DNA of 28,463 nt from assembly GCA_002448555.1 (NCBI GenBank), contig DJYV01000101.1, positions 1-28,463 of the forward strand, given 5' to 3'. Position numbers and translations under genes: made by a program. Of the stretch, positions 8,189-15,699 are shown piece by piece. The DNA is from Flavobacteriales bacterium UBA6969 (GTDB lineage: Bacteria; Bacteroidota; Bacteroidia; Flavobacteriales_D; Sanyastnellaceae). A model generated the notes under the pieces. It had not been told where the DNA came from, searched no databases, and saw only the letters and a program-made list of their open reading frames with translations. Numbering within the stretch: the first letter of the stretch is position 1; every line of letters starts with the position of its first letter.

Positions 8189-8992
8189 TCACAGGGAAGA
8201 AGTTCGGCCTCCGTCGACCGGTAAATTGATTCCAGAAATGTAACTCGCTGATGGTGAGGCCAAAAACGCGATTGCGCGGCCCACTTCTTCCGGCTCTCCG
8301 GTGCGTTTCATGGGTACTGCATTGGCCATTTGTGCCCGAATTTCTGCGGTTGAGGCTCCGGTCTTGCTCGCCTTGTTCGAAACGATTTGTTCCAATCGCG
8401 CTGTGTTCGTGGCGCCGGGCAGCACGTTGTTGACGGTAATCCCATGCACTCCCACTTCGTTGGCCCAGGTTTTGGCCCAATTGGCCACCGCGCCCCTGAT
8501 GGTGTTGCTGACCCCCAAGTTGTTCAGCGGTTGTTTGACGCTGGTGCTGATGACATTGATGATTCGTCCGTATCCAGCTGCTTTCATTCCCGGTAGTACC
8601 GCTTGGGCGAGCAGGTGATTGCAAACCAAATGCTGCTGGAAGGTATTCATGAACGCTTCCACCTCGGCGTCGACGATGGGCCCACCTGCCGGTCCGCCCG
8701 TGTTGTTCACCAGGATGTGCACAGGTTGAGCGCTGACCACCGACTCAATGGCGGCTTTGACCTCTTCGGGGCGGCTGAAGTCGGCTTGAGCGGTTCCGTG
8801 TAGTTCCGGCTGGGACAGCGAGCGACGCGCTTCTTCGAGCCGCTCGGCATTGCGCGCCATCAGGGTTACGCGCGCTCCGAGTCCGGCCATGTGTTGGGCT
8901 GCCGCAAGTCCGATGCCTTGGGTGGCTCCGCAAACCACTGCGTGCTTTCCTTCAAGCCCTACAGGCATCCAGGGGTTGTTCGTATCGGTCAT
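8189..8992 (-). CDS. SDR-superfamily protein lacking the canonical Tyr/Lys pair
   Basis: A 267-residue short-chain dehydrogenase/reductase fold protein. The cofactor loop reads CGATQGIG (21-28) with Cys in place of the first Thr. NNTGG (96-100) is in place of NNAG. Ser149 is in the catalytic serine position. At Ser+13 and +17, where Tyr and Lys are expected, the protein has Ser162 and Arg166 in the segment GVSNTIRGAV. This LSNxxR-like pattern is known in a subgroup of FabG-like SDRs described as lacking a perfect catalytic tetrad. The C-terminal region ASYISGINLPVDGG is normal. Substrate and even catalytic activity are uncertain. It is divergent from the epimerase gene, and its end overlaps the gdhA promoter region. 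Confidence 0.88.
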   Translation of the reverse strand: MTDTNNPWMPVGLEGKHAVVCGATQGIGLAAAQHMAGLGARVTLMARNAERLEEARRSLSQPELHGTAQADFSRPEEVKAAIESVVSAQPVHILVNNTGGPAGGPIVDAEVEAFMNTFQQHLVCNHLLAQAVLPGMKAAGYGRIINVISTSVKQPLNNLGVSNTIRGAVANWAKTWANEVGVHGITVNNVLPGATNTARLEQIVSNKASKTGASTAEIRAQMANAVPMKRTGEPEEVGRAIAFLASPSASYISGINLPVDGGRTSSL

Positions 8993-8996
8993 GCGA

Positions 8997-9004
8997 CGAA
9001 GGTA
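8997..9004 (-). promoter_or_regulatory. Probable -7 box of the SDR gene (one mismatch)
   Basis: Minus-strand TACCTTCG differs from TAnnTTTG at one position. It lies four bases before the SDR ATG at 8992, the same very short spacing seen at exact boxes in this window. Confidence 0.4.
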
Positions 9005-9028
9005 GCCACTCCCCCGTCAAATTGGCTG

Positions 9029-9036
9029 TATTTTTA
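9029..9036 (+). promoter_or_regulatory. Probable -7 box of the epimerase gene (one mismatch)
   Basis: TATTTTTA differs from TAnnTTTG only at the last base and lies 16 bases before the ATG at 9053. It faces the minus-strand box of the SDR gene in a 60-base divergent gap. Confidence 0.35.
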
Positions 9037-9052
9037 CGAGCAAACCTCGCCC

Positions 9053-9451
9053 ATGAAACGCATTGAACACATCGGAATCGCCGTCGCTGATTTGCAGGCT
9101 GCAGAACGGATTTTCTCAGACGTATTGGGCGAATCACCTTTCAAGCGAGAGCACGTGGCGTCGGAAGGGGTGGATGTCAGTTTTTTCCAAACGGGCGAGA
9201 GCAAAGTGGAATTGTTGGCCAGCACTTCGCCAGAGGGCCCCATCGGCCAGCACATCGCCAAGCGCGGTGAAGGCCTGCATCACCTGGCGTTTTTCGTGGA
9301 TGACATCCGTGGGGAAATCGATCGGCTCACAGGATTGGGATACCGCGTCATCAGCGGCCCGAAAGTGGGTGCGGACAACAAAGAGATTGCGTTCTTGCAC
9401 CCGGGGGATACGAACCGCGTGTTGGTGGAGCTCTGTGCAGAGCGGGTTTGA
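9053..9451 (+). CDS. mce: Methylmalonyl-CoA epimerase
   Basis: A VOC/glyoxalase-fold metalloenzyme of 132 residues that interconverts the (R) and (S) forms of methylmalonyl-CoA in propionate metabolism. It matches the family from end to end: KRIEHIGIAVADL with metal ligand His6, SEGVDVSFFQTGESKVELL, EGPIGQHIAKRGEGLHHLAFFVDDI, IAFLHPGDT, and a final VLVELC with the glutamate ligand. The frame is open further upstream, but the family starts at this ATG and the upstream part overlaps the divergent SDR gene. The mutase genes are not in the window. The stop TGA is immediately followed by the stop of the convergent gene. A glyoxalase-family relative is the only real alternative. Confidence 0.9.
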   Translation: MKRIEHIGIAVADLQAAERIFSDVLGESPFKREHVASEGVDVSFFQTGESKVELLASTSPEGPIGQHIAKRGEGLHHLAFFVDDIRGEIDRLTGLGYRVISGPKVGADNKEIAFLHPGDTNRVLVELCAERV

Positions 9452-10369
9452 TTACCAGCGGTTCTTTTTGGCCCGTCGCTTCTGCTTTTTCAACTGCTTC
9501 CGCCGGTCTTTCTGCATTTGATCGCCAAAGAGCACCTGGCCCGGACGGTCTTGGTAAGGCGGTTTAGCGCAATCCTCCAAGGGCTTGGGCCGCAATAGAT
9601 CCCACTGGAGCATGAGGTTCCACGGCTGCCAGTGGCCCTCGTACCACTGCACCCGGCCGTCCCCTTCCTCGGCCAAAGGAACCAGTTGCAATCCGTCGTA
9701 CGTGGCGTGAATGCGCAGGTACCGGCCGGAGCGAGTGCGCACCCCGAGCCCCGCACCCAATTCCAATGCAATGCGATCCGTCGCCGGTGCGGCTAGGGTG
9801 ACAAATAGGCTGTCCGGACCCGTTCGGCTGAACGTGCCACCCCATTCCCGGTCCCACCCGATGCCGAGCTGGGCTTCGAAGAAAAAGTCGGTTTTGATTT
9901 CGAATGCGCGCTGAAGTTTGAACGTCAGTTCAGTGGTCACCACCGAACGCATGCTGTCGAGCAGCGTGTTGGGCTGCAGGATGCTGTCTGCATTGGCGAC
10001 CAATCCGTCAAAGGTGGAGGTGGCCGCGTTCCGGGTTCCTTGGAGTTCGATGAACCACCGGTCCCAGATGAGCGGCCGTCGGGCGATGCCCCAATAGCCG
10101 ATGCCCAAGCGGAGGGCGTGGTTGCCCGTGTGGCCCCATGTGCCGGTGTGCAGGGTATCAATGGTGCCCGATGGGCGCACCGTTTGATAGACTGAGGGCA
10201 CCGAATCGGGCCGAGCACTGAAGGCGTGGTACCCGATGGCGTAAGTCCAACCATGGTTGCGATGCGTTTGGCTTTCGGCATTGAAGGGAGTGGACTGCGC
10301 CTCCGCGCCATTGAGCGCACCGACCAAGATCCAAACGAAGACGGCCGTCAGACGCTTTGCGATTCCCAT
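9452..10369 (-). CDS. Predicted exported protein with lysine/arginine-rich C-terminal tail, unknown function
   Basis: I do not recognise this 305-residue protein. A signal peptide is clear (basic start MGIAKR, hydrophobic core to about 18, likely cleavage after AEAQ near 25). The body has alternating short strands rich in Gly, Trp, Arg and Thr, such as NHALRLGIGYWGIARRPLIWDRWFIELQG and RIALELGAGLGVRTRSGRYLRIHATYDG, consistent with an outer-membrane beta-barrel or beta-rich periplasmic protein. The last 19 residues contain 12 Lys/Arg and end in Trp. The ATG lies 22 bases inside the upstream kynurenine monooxygenase gene, so the two are likely translated in a coupled way. The gene's end abuts convergent mce without a gap. 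Confidence 0.8.
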   Translation of the reverse strand: MGIAKRLTAVFVWILVGALNGAEAQSTPFNAESQTHRNHGWTYAIGYHAFSARPDSVPSVYQTVRPSGTIDTLHTGTWGHTGNHALRLGIGYWGIARRPLIWDRWFIELQGTRNAATSTFDGLVANADSILQPNTLLDSMRSVVTTELTFKLQRAFEIKTDFFFEAQLGIGWDREWGGTFSRTGPDSLFVTLAAPATDRIALELGAGLGVRTRSGRYLRIHATYDGLQLVPLAEEGDGRVQWYEGHWQPWNLMLQWDLLRPKPLEDCAKPPYQDRPGQVLFGDQMQKDRRKQLKKQKRRAKKNRW

Positions 10370-11754
10370 GCGTCGAGGATGGATTCAAAGGTTTCGGGCC
10401 GATCCCAGTTGGCCTCGATGCCTTCTTGGGACAGGATTTTTTCCATGATGCGGTCCTGGCGCTGTCCGGCCTCCAGCGCCTCTTCGTACGGCGTGTGGCT
10501 GAACGTGACTTGTGAGTACAGGGGAAGCCAACGTCCGGGGTAGTTGGTGGCCAACTTGGCCTCGATTTTTTTGCGGAGGAGGAAAGCAGGATCGCCAGTT
10601 TTGTCGCGCATTTCAATGTAATTCCGCAAGGCCAACTCAAGGATGGCATCGCCTGAAGGCTTCCGCAATTCCGTGTAATGCTGCATGGTTTTTGCCCAAT
10701 CTTGGGGCGAATCCATGCTGTCGAGCAGTTCGCTCAACACCGAACAATCTTCCATGCCACTGTTCATCCCTTGGCCGTAAAATGGGACAATGGCGTGGGC
10801 GGCATCGCCCATCAAACAAATGGCATCGCCGTGGTGCCATGGATAGCATTGGGTCATGACCAATGAGCTCGTCGGGTTGGCGAGCCATTGAGCAGCAAAA
10901 TCTGGAATCAACGGGATGACGTCTGGAAAATGTATGCTGAAATAGGCCGTGACCGCGTCTTCGGTGTCGAGTCCGTTCAGTCCGTTCGGACCGTCATAGG
11001 GGGCGAATACGGTGCACGTAAAGGTGCCATCGGGGTTGGGCAATCCCATCAACATAAACTCGCCGCGCGGCCAGATGTGCAGGGCGTCTGCCTCCATCTT
11101 GAACTGGCCGTCAGCCGTGGGACGCATCTCAATTTCCTTGTAACCGTGGGTCAGGTAACGCTGGGAAAAATCGAACCGATCGGTACGCGTCAATCGATCG
11201 CGCACGGCACTGAAGGCGCCGTCGGTACCGAAAATCCGGTCGAATGCTTCCGTGTGTTTCGCCCCCTTTTCATCCTCCAACGTCAAGGAAGTTGTATCCA
11301 AATCCAAGTCGGTGCACTTGCGGTCAAATTGGTACACCACGCGGCTGTGCTTTTCGGATTCTTGAACCAGCAACCGATTCAAGAGCGCCCTCGAAACGGA
11401 ATAGATGCACTGAGGGTCGTCGAATTTACCGACCGCATTGGGCAGTCCGTACGGCTGATGCGTCAATGAATCGTTGGTGGAGTGCATGGTGCGGTGGGTG
11501 ATGGGCAGCGCGATTTCGCGCACAGCGTCTGCAATGCCTGCCTTTTCAAGGGCCCGCCATCCCCGATCGCTCAAGGCGAGGTTGATGCTCCGGCCACCCT
11601 TGTATGTTCCCTTCCGGGGGTCGGATCGGCGTTCGAAGACGTGGACGTGGTGGCCGCGTTGGGCGAGCATGAGTGCCCAAAGGCTGCCCACCAATCCCGC
11701 GCCCACAACCGCCAGTTTTTCCGGAGCGAGGCTGTGTTGCGTTTCTGTGGTCAT
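10348..11754 (-). CDS. kmo: Kynurenine 3-monooxygenase-like FAD hydroxylase
   Basis: NADPH- and FAD-dependent aromatic hydroxylase of 468 residues. It converts L-kynurenine to 3-hydroxykynurenine in tryptophan breakdown and in de novo NAD synthesis through quinolinate. It shows the Rossmann loop GAGLVG (18-23), FERR ending the second strand, GRSINLALSDRG with Arg55, and the second FAD motif GDAAHAIVPF (316-325) followed by GQGMNSGMED. This motif set is characteristic of KMO rather than generic hydroxylases. The C-terminal region is hydrophobic but I cannot assign a membrane anchor. It lies 9 bases after the transsulfuration gene and overlaps the exported-protein gene. No other kynurenine gene is in the window. 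TAATTTTC, one base off the -7 box, precedes its ATG. Confidence 0.92.
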   Translation of the reverse strand: MTTETQHSLAPEKLAVVGAGLVGSLWALMLAQRGHHVHVFERRSDPRKGTYKGGRSINLALSDRGWRALEKAGIADAVREIALPITHRTMHSTNDSLTHQPYGLPNAVGKFDDPQCIYSVSRALLNRLLVQESEKHSRVVYQFDRKCTDLDLDTTSLTLEDEKGAKHTEAFDRIFGTDGAFSAVRDRLTRTDRFDFSQRYLTHGYKEIEMRPTADGQFKMEADALHIWPRGEFMLMGLPNPDGTFTCTVFAPYDGPNGLNGLDTEDAVTAYFSIHFPDVIPLIPDFAAQWLANPTSSLVMTQCYPWHHGDAICLMGDAAHAIVPFYGQGMNSGMEDCSVLSELLDSMDSPQDWAKTMQHYTELRKPSGDAILELALRNYIEMRDKTGDPAFLLRKKIEAKLATNYPGRWLPLYSQVTFSHTPYEEALEAGQRQDRIMEKILSQEGIEANWDRPETFESILDAWESQSV

Positions 11755-11763
11755 GGGGGAAAA

Positions 11764-12933
11764 TTAGCGCACAGTCGATTCAATGGCCTGATCGAGGTCA
11801 GCAATGAGATCGTCTGCGTCCTCGACCCCTACACTCAATCGGACAAACCCGTCAGAAATGCCCAGCTCCGCGCGAATTTCTGCAGGCACGCTAGCGTGGG
11901 TCATGGCCGCTGGGTGCTCGATTAACGACTCCACACCGCCCAGGGATTCTGCGAGGGTAAAAATCTGCGTTGCGGCGACGAGGTTTTTCGCTTGATCCAA
12001 GTCGTTGCCCTTGATTTCGAAGGCAATCATTCCGCCAAAATCATCCATCTGACGCGCTGCGACGTCGTGGCCGGGATGGTCTTCAAACCCAGGCCAGTAG
12101 ACCTTTTCGACTTTGGGATTGTCGCGCAACCAGTACGCTACTTTCCGGCCGTTCGCACAGCTACGCTCCACGCGCAAATGCAGCGTCTTCAATCCTCGCA
12201 AGACTAGGAACGAATCGAACGGTTGGGCGATGGCTCCGCAGTTGTTTTGCAACGCACGCAGCGGGGCGTCAATGGCTTCGTCCTTCGTGACGAGTGCGCC
12301 CATCACTACATCGCTGTGGCCGCCCAGGTATTTTGTGACCGAGTGCATAACGATGTCCGCACCGTGCTCCAACGGTCGCTGCAGCATGGGTGAGGCGAAG
12401 GTGTTGTCCACGGCGAGGACAATGCCGCGGGGCTTTGTCAGGTCGGCAATGGCCTGAATGTCGGTAATCTGCATCAACGGGTTCGTTGGGCTTTCGAGCC
12501 ACACCAACTTGGTCTTGTCCGTGATGGCCGCTTCCACGAGGCTGGGGTCTTGGGTGTCGACAAAATGGAACACGATGCCCATTGGTGCGTGGTTGGTCCG
12601 GAACAGCCGAGCGGTTCCGCCATACAAGTCCTGGCCCGCGATGACTTCATCTCCAGGTTTCAAGGTCTTGAGTACGGTATCAATCGCAGCTAGTCCCGAT
12701 GCAAAGGCCAACCCGTGGGTTCCGCCTTCCAACTCCGCAAACGCCGTTTCAAGCGCGGCCCGGGTCGGGTTGTGGCTGCGCGAGTATTCCCATCCCTTGT
12801 GCACACCAACAGCTTCTTGTACATAGGTGGATGTCTGGAAAATGGGGGTCATGATGGCCCCTGTCGATGGATCGGGCTCAACCCCAGCATGCACCGCGCG
12901 AGTGCCTTTGCCCAATTTTTTTAATTCTTTCAT
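11764..12933 (-). CDS. Transsulfuration PLP enzyme (cystathionine gamma-synthase or gamma-lyase)
   Basis: A 389-residue PLP enzyme of the Cys/Met metabolism family. Visible are YSRSHNPTR (50-58), the substrate and cofactor segment FASGLAAI, LVWLESPTNP, VDNTFASP, the PLP lysine Lys201 in HSVTKYLGGHSD, SLGGVESLIEHPAAMTHAS, and the final LSVGVEDADDLIADL. These motifs are shared by MetB and cystathionine gamma-lyase, and sequence reading cannot separate them, so I leave the symbol blank. Its ATG overlaps the stop of the upstream membrane protein as ATGA. It also has an exact -7 box 7 bases before the ATG, inside that upstream gene, so it can be transcribed independently. kmo follows after 9 bases. 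Confidence 0.93.
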   Translation of the reverse strand: MKELKKLGKGTRAVHAGVEPDPSTGAIMTPIFQTSTYVQEAVGVHKGWEYSRSHNPTRAALETAFAELEGGTHGLAFASGLAAIDTVLKTLKPGDEVIAGQDLYGGTARLFRTNHAPMGIVFHFVDTQDPSLVEAAITDKTKLVWLESPTNPLMQITDIQAIADLTKPRGIVLAVDNTFASPMLQRPLEHGADIVMHSVTKYLGGHSDVVMGALVTKDEAIDAPLRALQNNCGAIAQPFDSFLVLRGLKTLHLRVERSCANGRKVAYWLRDNPKVEKVYWPGFEDHPGHDVAARQMDDFGGMIAFEIKGNDLDQAKNLVAATQIFTLAESLGGVESLIEHPAAMTHASVPAEIRAELGISDGFVRLSVGVEDADDLIADLDQAIESTVR

Positions 12934-14012
12934 GGTGTTCCAAAGTTACGTTCCGTTCTCCGGGTTCGAACGAGCCAACTGGGCAAGACGAACGCCCCTG
13001 CGACGAGGTAGATGAAATAGGTGAAGGTCCGCCAAATCAGGACCACTGCCACGATGTAGGCCAGTCCGGTTAAATCCCCGAGGAAAGCGGGCAACCCGAG
13101 TTCCGCGGCGCCTGATGACCCCGGTGTAGGGCTGATGGACAGCACCAACCAGAGTACCAATTGACGGGCTATAACGGCCGCGTGATCTAATGAAGGGTAA
13201 AAAATCAGCAGCACCATGTTCAGCGTGGCAAACCGCGCTGTCCAGCTCGAACACGTTGCGGCGAACCCACTCACCCAATACCTCCAGGAGGCAGATCGGA
13301 TGTTGCGGGACGCCTCCAACAGGTCGCTTGACCAGGCGTCGATGCGGTTGCTCCACCGCCGAAGGAGCCAAGTGGTCCGAACCCATTGCAGCCCGCGGTA
13401 AGTCCCTTGCGGCCGGATGACCAACCCGAGCAGAATGGTGGTCGTCAACGTGGCAATGAACGCGTAGGCCACCCAAAAGAGCGAGCCCCACGCGGCTGAT
13501 TCGAGCCCCTCGGGAAACACGGATTGCCCACCAAAGCTGGCCAGCAGGAAAACAAGCGGCACTGCAATCAGATAAAAAGCCTCGTCCATCAAGGCGGTGG
13601 CGAATACCGTTGCCAAGCTCTTGCCCCACCGCAGGCCGTCGCGTTTCAGGATGACCACGGCTACGGCTGAACCGCCGACAACACTCGGAGTGAGGGCTGA
13701 GGAAAGCTCCCACAGCAGGATATTCTCGGTGGCTTGCCGCCACGAAAAGGATTGAAAGGAGAGGATGCGCAAGCGAACGATGTAGCCGATGTCCCGGAGG
13801 AGCACGCAGGCGATGACGCCCAGCAAGGCCCAGGTGGAACGCCGGGACCATTCAAACTGTTGGAGCAGGGACCATGAAGTGGTGGCTTCTCCGGTCTGCG
13901 GGTCGTTCACCTCGTGATGCGCACCAAACCACACCACAGCCCCAGCAGCGACCGTGCCGATGAGCAAGGGAGCAATCCATTGGGTCCACTTGAAGGGTGC
14001 GCCTTCCGCCAT
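12930..14012 (-). CDS. LPG-synthase-type (UPF0104/flippase-like) membrane protein
   Basis: A 360-residue integral membrane protein with about eight hydrophobic segments, resembling the lysylphosphatidylglycerol synthetase transmembrane region (PF03706). Typical pieces are WELSSALTPSVVGGSAVAVVILKRDG, MDEAFYLIAVPLVFLL and SISPTPGSSGAAELGLPAFL. It lacks the C-terminal lysyl-transferase domain of MprF, so it is a stand-alone flippase-like protein whose lipid or glycan substrate is unknown. The ATG at 14012 is preferred; an in-frame GTG lies two codons upstream. It starts 20 bases after the radical SAM gene and ends in a 4-base overlap with the transsulfuration gene. A second, divergent member of the same family is at 17583-18554. 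Confidence 0.88.
   Translation of the reverse strand: MAEGAPFKWTQWIAPLLIGTVAAGAVVWFGAHHEVNDPQTGEATTSWSLLQQFEWSRRSTWALLGVIACVLLRDIGYIVRLRILSFQSFSWRQATENILLWELSSALTPSVVGGSAVAVVILKRDGLRWGKSLATVFATALMDEAFYLIAVPLVFLLASFGGQSVFPEGLESAAWGSLFWVAYAFIATLTTTILLGLVIRPQGTYRGLQWVRTTWLLRRWSNRIDAWSSDLLEASRNIRSASWRYWVSGFAATCSSWTARFATLNMVLLIFYPSLDHAAVIARQLVLWLVLSISPTPGSSGAAELGLPAFLGDLTGLAYIVAVVLIWRTFTYFIYLVAGAFVLPSWLVRTRRTERNFGTP
12941..12948 (-). promoter_or_regulatory. -7 promoter box of the transsulfuration gene
   Basis: Minus-strand TAACTTTG is an exact TAnnTTTG box seven bases before the ATG at 12933. It lies within the coding end of the upstream membrane protein gene. A TTCG at 12967-12970 may be a weak -33 element with an 18-base spacing. 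Confidence 0.55.
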
Positions 14013-14032
14013 GCCCACAAGTTACCTCACAC

Positions 14033-15076
14033 TCAAGCGTAGGCGTGGCTGCCTTCGGAACAATTTTGACACATCTCCAGCGCAGATCGGTTGGAGAAAA
14101 TCTGCGCGCGAAACGCCTCGTATTCCGGACTGAACCAGATGTCCTTGAATGCCTTTTCCCCGACCGCACCCATGGTGTGATGCGCGTCCTTGTCGAAGCA
14201 GCAGGGGACCACCTTGCCGTCCCATGTCATGACACAGCCGTGCCACATGCGCCAGCATTCGGCCGCCAGTGGATTGCGCAAAAACCACTCCCCATTGGGG
14301 TTGCGGTCGTAGCGTCGTAGTTCGGGGTCTTCGGTCAGGAGGGGGTGGCCGTCTTCGGGTTGGTCGATTTGAGCGGTTTTGATGACCACCTCATCCACAC
14401 CGATGCGTTGCGCGTGCTGCTTGATGGTGTCGACCTCGTGCTCGTTGGGTCCTACCACCAAAAACTGCCACACCAAGTGAGGCCCTCGGCCGCCGTTGGC
14501 GCGGCGTGCTTCCACCATGTTGCGGGTGCCTTCGAGTACCTTGTCCAATTGCCCACCGACCCGGTAAGATGCATACGTGTCTTGGGTCATGCCGTCAATG
14601 CTGATGATCAAGCGGCTGAGGCCGGATTGCACGATTTCGGCACAGCGCTCAGGGCGCAGGAAATGTGCGTTGGTGGACGTCGAAGTGTACAGTCCGTGGG
14701 CCGCACCGATGCGGACCAATTCGTTCATGTCCGGGTGGAGGTAGGGCTCGCCTTGGAAGTACAAATTCAAATACACCAAGTGTTGCCCGATTTCATCCAG
14801 CACCCGTTTTAAGGTGTCAACTTCAAGCATGCCCGTTGGTCGAGTGAACGACCGCAAGCCCGATGGGCACTCTGGACACCGCAGGTTACAGGAGGTGGTG
14901 GGTTCCACGCTTAGGCTCATCGGCCACGCGGACTGGGCTGTGGCGACGCCGCGCTTGTTGCGGCTGTACCCGCGGTAGGCCCGAACGGCGTTGGCCAGCC
15001 GGTGCTGGTCGAGGGGCCGGAGTCGGTTCCATCGATCGCGAAATGCTGCGCGGGTATTGCTCCATCTGCGGGCCAT
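14033..15076 (-). CDS. Radical SAM/SPASM domain protein
   Basis: A 347-residue radical SAM enzyme. The [4Fe-4S]-SAM motif is in TTSCNLRCPECPSG with Cys63, Cys67 and Cys70. It is followed by YFQGEPYLHPD (the GGEP-like region), LIISIDGMTQDTYASYRVGG, and a C-terminal SPASM domain with several cysteines (CWRMWHGC, VPCCFD, CQNC) for auxiliary Fe-S clusters. SPASM enzymes modify peptides, proteins or small molecules; the substrate here is unknown and no precursor peptide gene is visible. The frame continues upstream, but the ATG at 15076 is chosen because a consensus -7 box lies three bases before it and the extra upstream residues look non-coding. It is the first gene of the minus-strand run ending at 9452. 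Confidence 0.9.
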   Translation of the reverse strand: MARRWSNTRAAFRDRWNRLRPLDQHRLANAVRAYRGYSRNKRGVATAQSAWPMSLSVEPTTSCNLRCPECPSGLRSFTRPTGMLEVDTLKRVLDEIGQHLVYLNLYFQGEPYLHPDMNELVRIGAAHGLYTSTSTNAHFLRPERCAEIVQSGLSRLIISIDGMTQDTYASYRVGGQLDKVLEGTRNMVEARRANGGRGPHLVWQFLVVGPNEHEVDTIKQHAQRIGVDEVVIKTAQIDQPEDGHPLLTEDPELRRYDRNPNGEWFLRNPLAAECWRMWHGCVMTWDGKVVPCCFDKDAHHTMGAVGEKAFKDIWFSPEYEAFRAQIFSNRSALEMCQNCSEGSHAYA

Positions 15077-15079
15077 ACT

Positions 15080-15087
15080 CAAAGATA
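15080..15087 (-). promoter_or_regulatory. -7 promoter box of the radical SAM operon
   Basis: Minus-strand TATCTTTG is an exact TAnnTTTG box with only three bases (AGT) before the ATG at 15076. If the usual geometry holds, transcription starts at about the A of the start codon, giving a leaderless mRNA. Confidence 0.62.
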
Positions 15088-15108
15088 GTTCGGTTCGCCG
15101 TTCTCGAT

Positions 15109-15116
15109 TAATTTCG
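15109..15116 (+). promoter_or_regulatory. Probable -7 box of the DUF3109 gene (one mismatch)
   Basis: TAATTTCG differs from TAnnTTTG at one base and lies four bases before the ATG at 15121. It is back to back with the radical SAM promoter in a 44-base divergent gap. Confidence 0.4.
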
Positions 15117-15120
15117 TCAC

Positions 15121-15699
15121 ATGATTGCACTGGGTGATACGTTAATTTCTGAGGATGTTTTTGACACCCTGTTCGCGTGTGATTTAAAAGCATGCAAAGG
15201 AGCGTGCTGCGTCGAAGGAGAAAGCGGTGCGCCGCTGACTGAAGAAGAAGTGGAACGACTGGAGGAGGCGTTTGAAGTGGTCAAAGGCCAATTGCGACCA
15301 GAGGCCTTGGCTGTCATCGACAAGGTGGGGCTGTTCGAGATGGATCGAGACGGCGAGTACGTTACGCCCATCATCAAAGGCCGCGAATGCGTGTACGCCA
15401 CGTTTGATGCCGACGGCACAGCCAAATGCGCGTTCGAAGCGGCCTGGCGAGAAGGCAAATCGGATTGGCCGAAACCCATTTCCTGCCACTTGTACCCGGT
15501 CCGACTGAAAGAACTGCAGGACTTCACGGCTTTGAACATCCACCGCTGGCCCATCTGCGACGGCGCCCGAACCTGCGGCGCCAAGGCCAACATCACGGTA
15601 CTGGATTTTTGCAAAACAGCCTTGATTCGCCGGTTTGGTGAAACCTGGTACGACGAAGCTCAGCTCATCTGGAAAGCATGGAAAGCGCAACAAGCCTGA
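15121..15699 (+). CDS. DUF3109 family cysteine-rich protein
   Basis: A 192-residue soluble protein matching DUF3109, a conserved Bacteroidota family related in pattern to YkgJ-type Cys-cluster proteins. The conserved features are CDLKACKGACCVEGESGAPL near the N-terminus, an acidic helix (LTEEEVERLEEAFEVVKG), GRECVY, KCAFEAAW, ISCHLYPVR and CDGARTCG. At least eight cysteines could bind zinc or an Fe-S cluster. The biochemical function is unknown. It is divergent from the radical SAM/SPASM gene across 44 bases and overlaps the start of the downstream OmpA-like gene by 22 bases, which suggests coupling. Confidence 0.88.
   Translation: MIALGDTLISEDVFDTLFACDLKACKGACCVEGESGAPLTEEEVERLEEAFEVVKGQLRPEALAVIDKVGLFEMDRDGEYVTPIIKGRECVYATFDADGTAKCAFEAAWREGKSDWPKPISCHLYPVRLKELQDFTALNIHRWPICDGARTCGAKANITVLDFCKTALIRRFGETWYDEAQLIWKAWKAQQA

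Noticed and set aside
9430..9443. GCTCTG-TG-CAGAGC inverted repeat near the end of mce as a terminator
   Set aside because: The loop would be only two bases and no T-tract follows; it lies inside coding sequence.
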